From Acidobacteriaceae bacterium (lineage in GTDB: Bacteria; Acidobacteriota; Terriglobia; Bryobacterales; Bryobacteraceae), in assembly GCA_019233755.1 (NCBI GenBank), contig JAFAMD010000042.1:1-33150 (forward strand): 33,150 nucleotides of DNA, written 5' to 3'. Of the stretch, positions 32,687-33,150 are shown one piece after another. Position 1 is the stretch's first letter; each line of letters begins with the position of its first letter. A program made the position numbers and the translations under genes. The notes beneath the pieces were generated by a model, which saw only the letters and a list, made by a program, of their open reading frames with translations, was not told the DNA's origin and did no database searches.

Positions 32687-33150
32687 CAGACAATTCTCCA
32701 GTCAGACCAGATCCCCATAGCGCAGAGACGGACGTAAAGGTCGGCAAACATAACCGAGAAAAGACTCAGCCATGCGAACAGCATGTGGCGGCGGTTCAAA
32801 CACCCCACGCAGGTGTATGCCTGCTGGCGCCGAGGTGCTTTCGACACTTCATCAAGGCGACCGCCAATAAGATGACGCAGGGAATGACAGCCAAATGTAT
32901 AGCAGCTCAGCAAAACCACGTTTACAGCCAGTACCAGTGTGCCGACTCCGATTCCAAACTGCGACCGTCCGGTTTGAGGATTGACAAACCACAGGGCTCG
33001 CCAAACATCGAGGGCAAGAATAACCAGAAAGGCGAGCGCGAGATAAAGGAAGAATCGGTGAGTGTTCTGGAGAATGAGTGGGAACGAACGTTCGCCGTTA
33101 TAGTGTTTGTGGGGCTCACCGACGGTGCACGATGGCGGGTCGGCCCAAAA
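32686..33150 (-). CDS. sdhC: succinate dehydrogenase membrane anchor (b558-like), partial
   Basis: The frame is open from the right edge of the window to a TGA at 32688-32686, giving the last 154 residues; the start lies outside. It contains three hydrophobic helices (THRFFLYLALAFLVILALDVW; a GVGTLVLAVNVVLLSCYTFGCHSLRHL stretch; FAWLSLFSVMFADLYVRL). The histidines in NTHRFF and GCHSLRH are candidate haem b ligands. The GERSFPLILQNTHRF segment and position just before sdhA support the fused cytochrome b558-type anchor seen in Acidobacteria and Deltaproteobacteria. Internal start-like codons such as GTG 32919 are not real starts. Confidence 0.82.
   Translation of the reverse strand, partial: FWADPPSCTVGEPHKHYNGERSFPLILQNTHRFFLYLALAFLVILALDVWRALWFVNPQTGRSQFGIGVGTLVLAVNVVLLSCYTFGCHSLRHLIGGRLDEVSKAPRRQQAYTCVGCLNRRHMLFAWLSLFSVMFADLYVRLCAMGIWSDWRIV

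Noticed and set aside
1..33150. Insertion sequences, prophage, CRISPR arrays, tRNA or rRNA genes.
   Set aside because: I found no transposase or integrase genes, terminal repeats, spaced direct-repeat arrays or RNA-gene signatures by reading; a covariance-model scan would be needed to be certain for tRNAs.

Overview
The window looks like chromosomal DNA of a moderately GC-rich Gram-negative soil or sediment bacterium. The gene types fit Acidobacteriota best (Solibacter/Bryobacter-like): a Wzi-family capsule protein with an SLH-like N-terminus, a cytochrome b fused to c-type haem domains, a DmsE/MtrA-type decahaem cytochrome beside an MtrB-like barrel, and a b558-type succinate dehydrogenase anchor. 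This placement is inference from gene content; there is no rRNA gene to confirm it.

Layout. (1) 233-2534: a MOSC-domain protein and an aspartate kinase, ordinary genes on the minus strand. (2) 4113-5243: a two-gene minus-strand unit of HPr-kinase-like P-loop kinase and nucleotidyltransferase, the left edge of an exopolysaccharide (EPS) locus. It is preceded by an intergenic stretch carrying a structured RNA candidate. (3) 5629-7374 minus: Wzi-like outer-membrane protein. Divergent from it, 7542-16479 plus: Rieske protein, cytochrome b-dihaem c fusion, Wza-like export protein, Wzz-like chain-length protein, Wzx flippase and Wzy-like polymerase. (4) 16402-22629 minus: priming sugar transferase, GT4 glycosyltransferase, decahaem cytochrome (exactly ten CXXCH), MtrB-like barrel, GT4 glycosyltransferase. 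(5) 22896-27808 plus: a tightly packed five-gene unit of OmpR/CpxR-type response regulator, single receiver domain, outer-membrane porin, periplasmic blue-copper-like protein and sensor histidine kinase. (6) 27944-33150: an MFS transporter, then a convergent sdhC-A-B operon ending in a small helical protein.

The main discovery is that blocks 2-5 seem to form one system. A CpxR-box-like tandem repeat, GTAAA-N6-GTAAA (11-bp period), occurs exactly in four intergenic promoter regions: before the kinase/nucleotidyltransferase unit, between wzi and the Rieske gene, before the export operon, and before the response-regulator operon itself. Weaker copies lie before the decahaem-cytochrome gene, before the priming transferase, and a second time in front of the Rieske gene. 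I saw none around the aspartate kinase, MFS or sdh genes. The simplest model is that the local two-component system, with a copper protein and porin in its own operon, jointly controls EPS production (Wzx/Wzy type) and a transmembrane electron-transfer route (quinol-oxidising b/c complex, periplasmic decahaem, outer-membrane barrel). That would be a redox-linked matrix or extracellular-electron-transfer island. Gene families are read from sequence; the joint regulation and joint function are inference.
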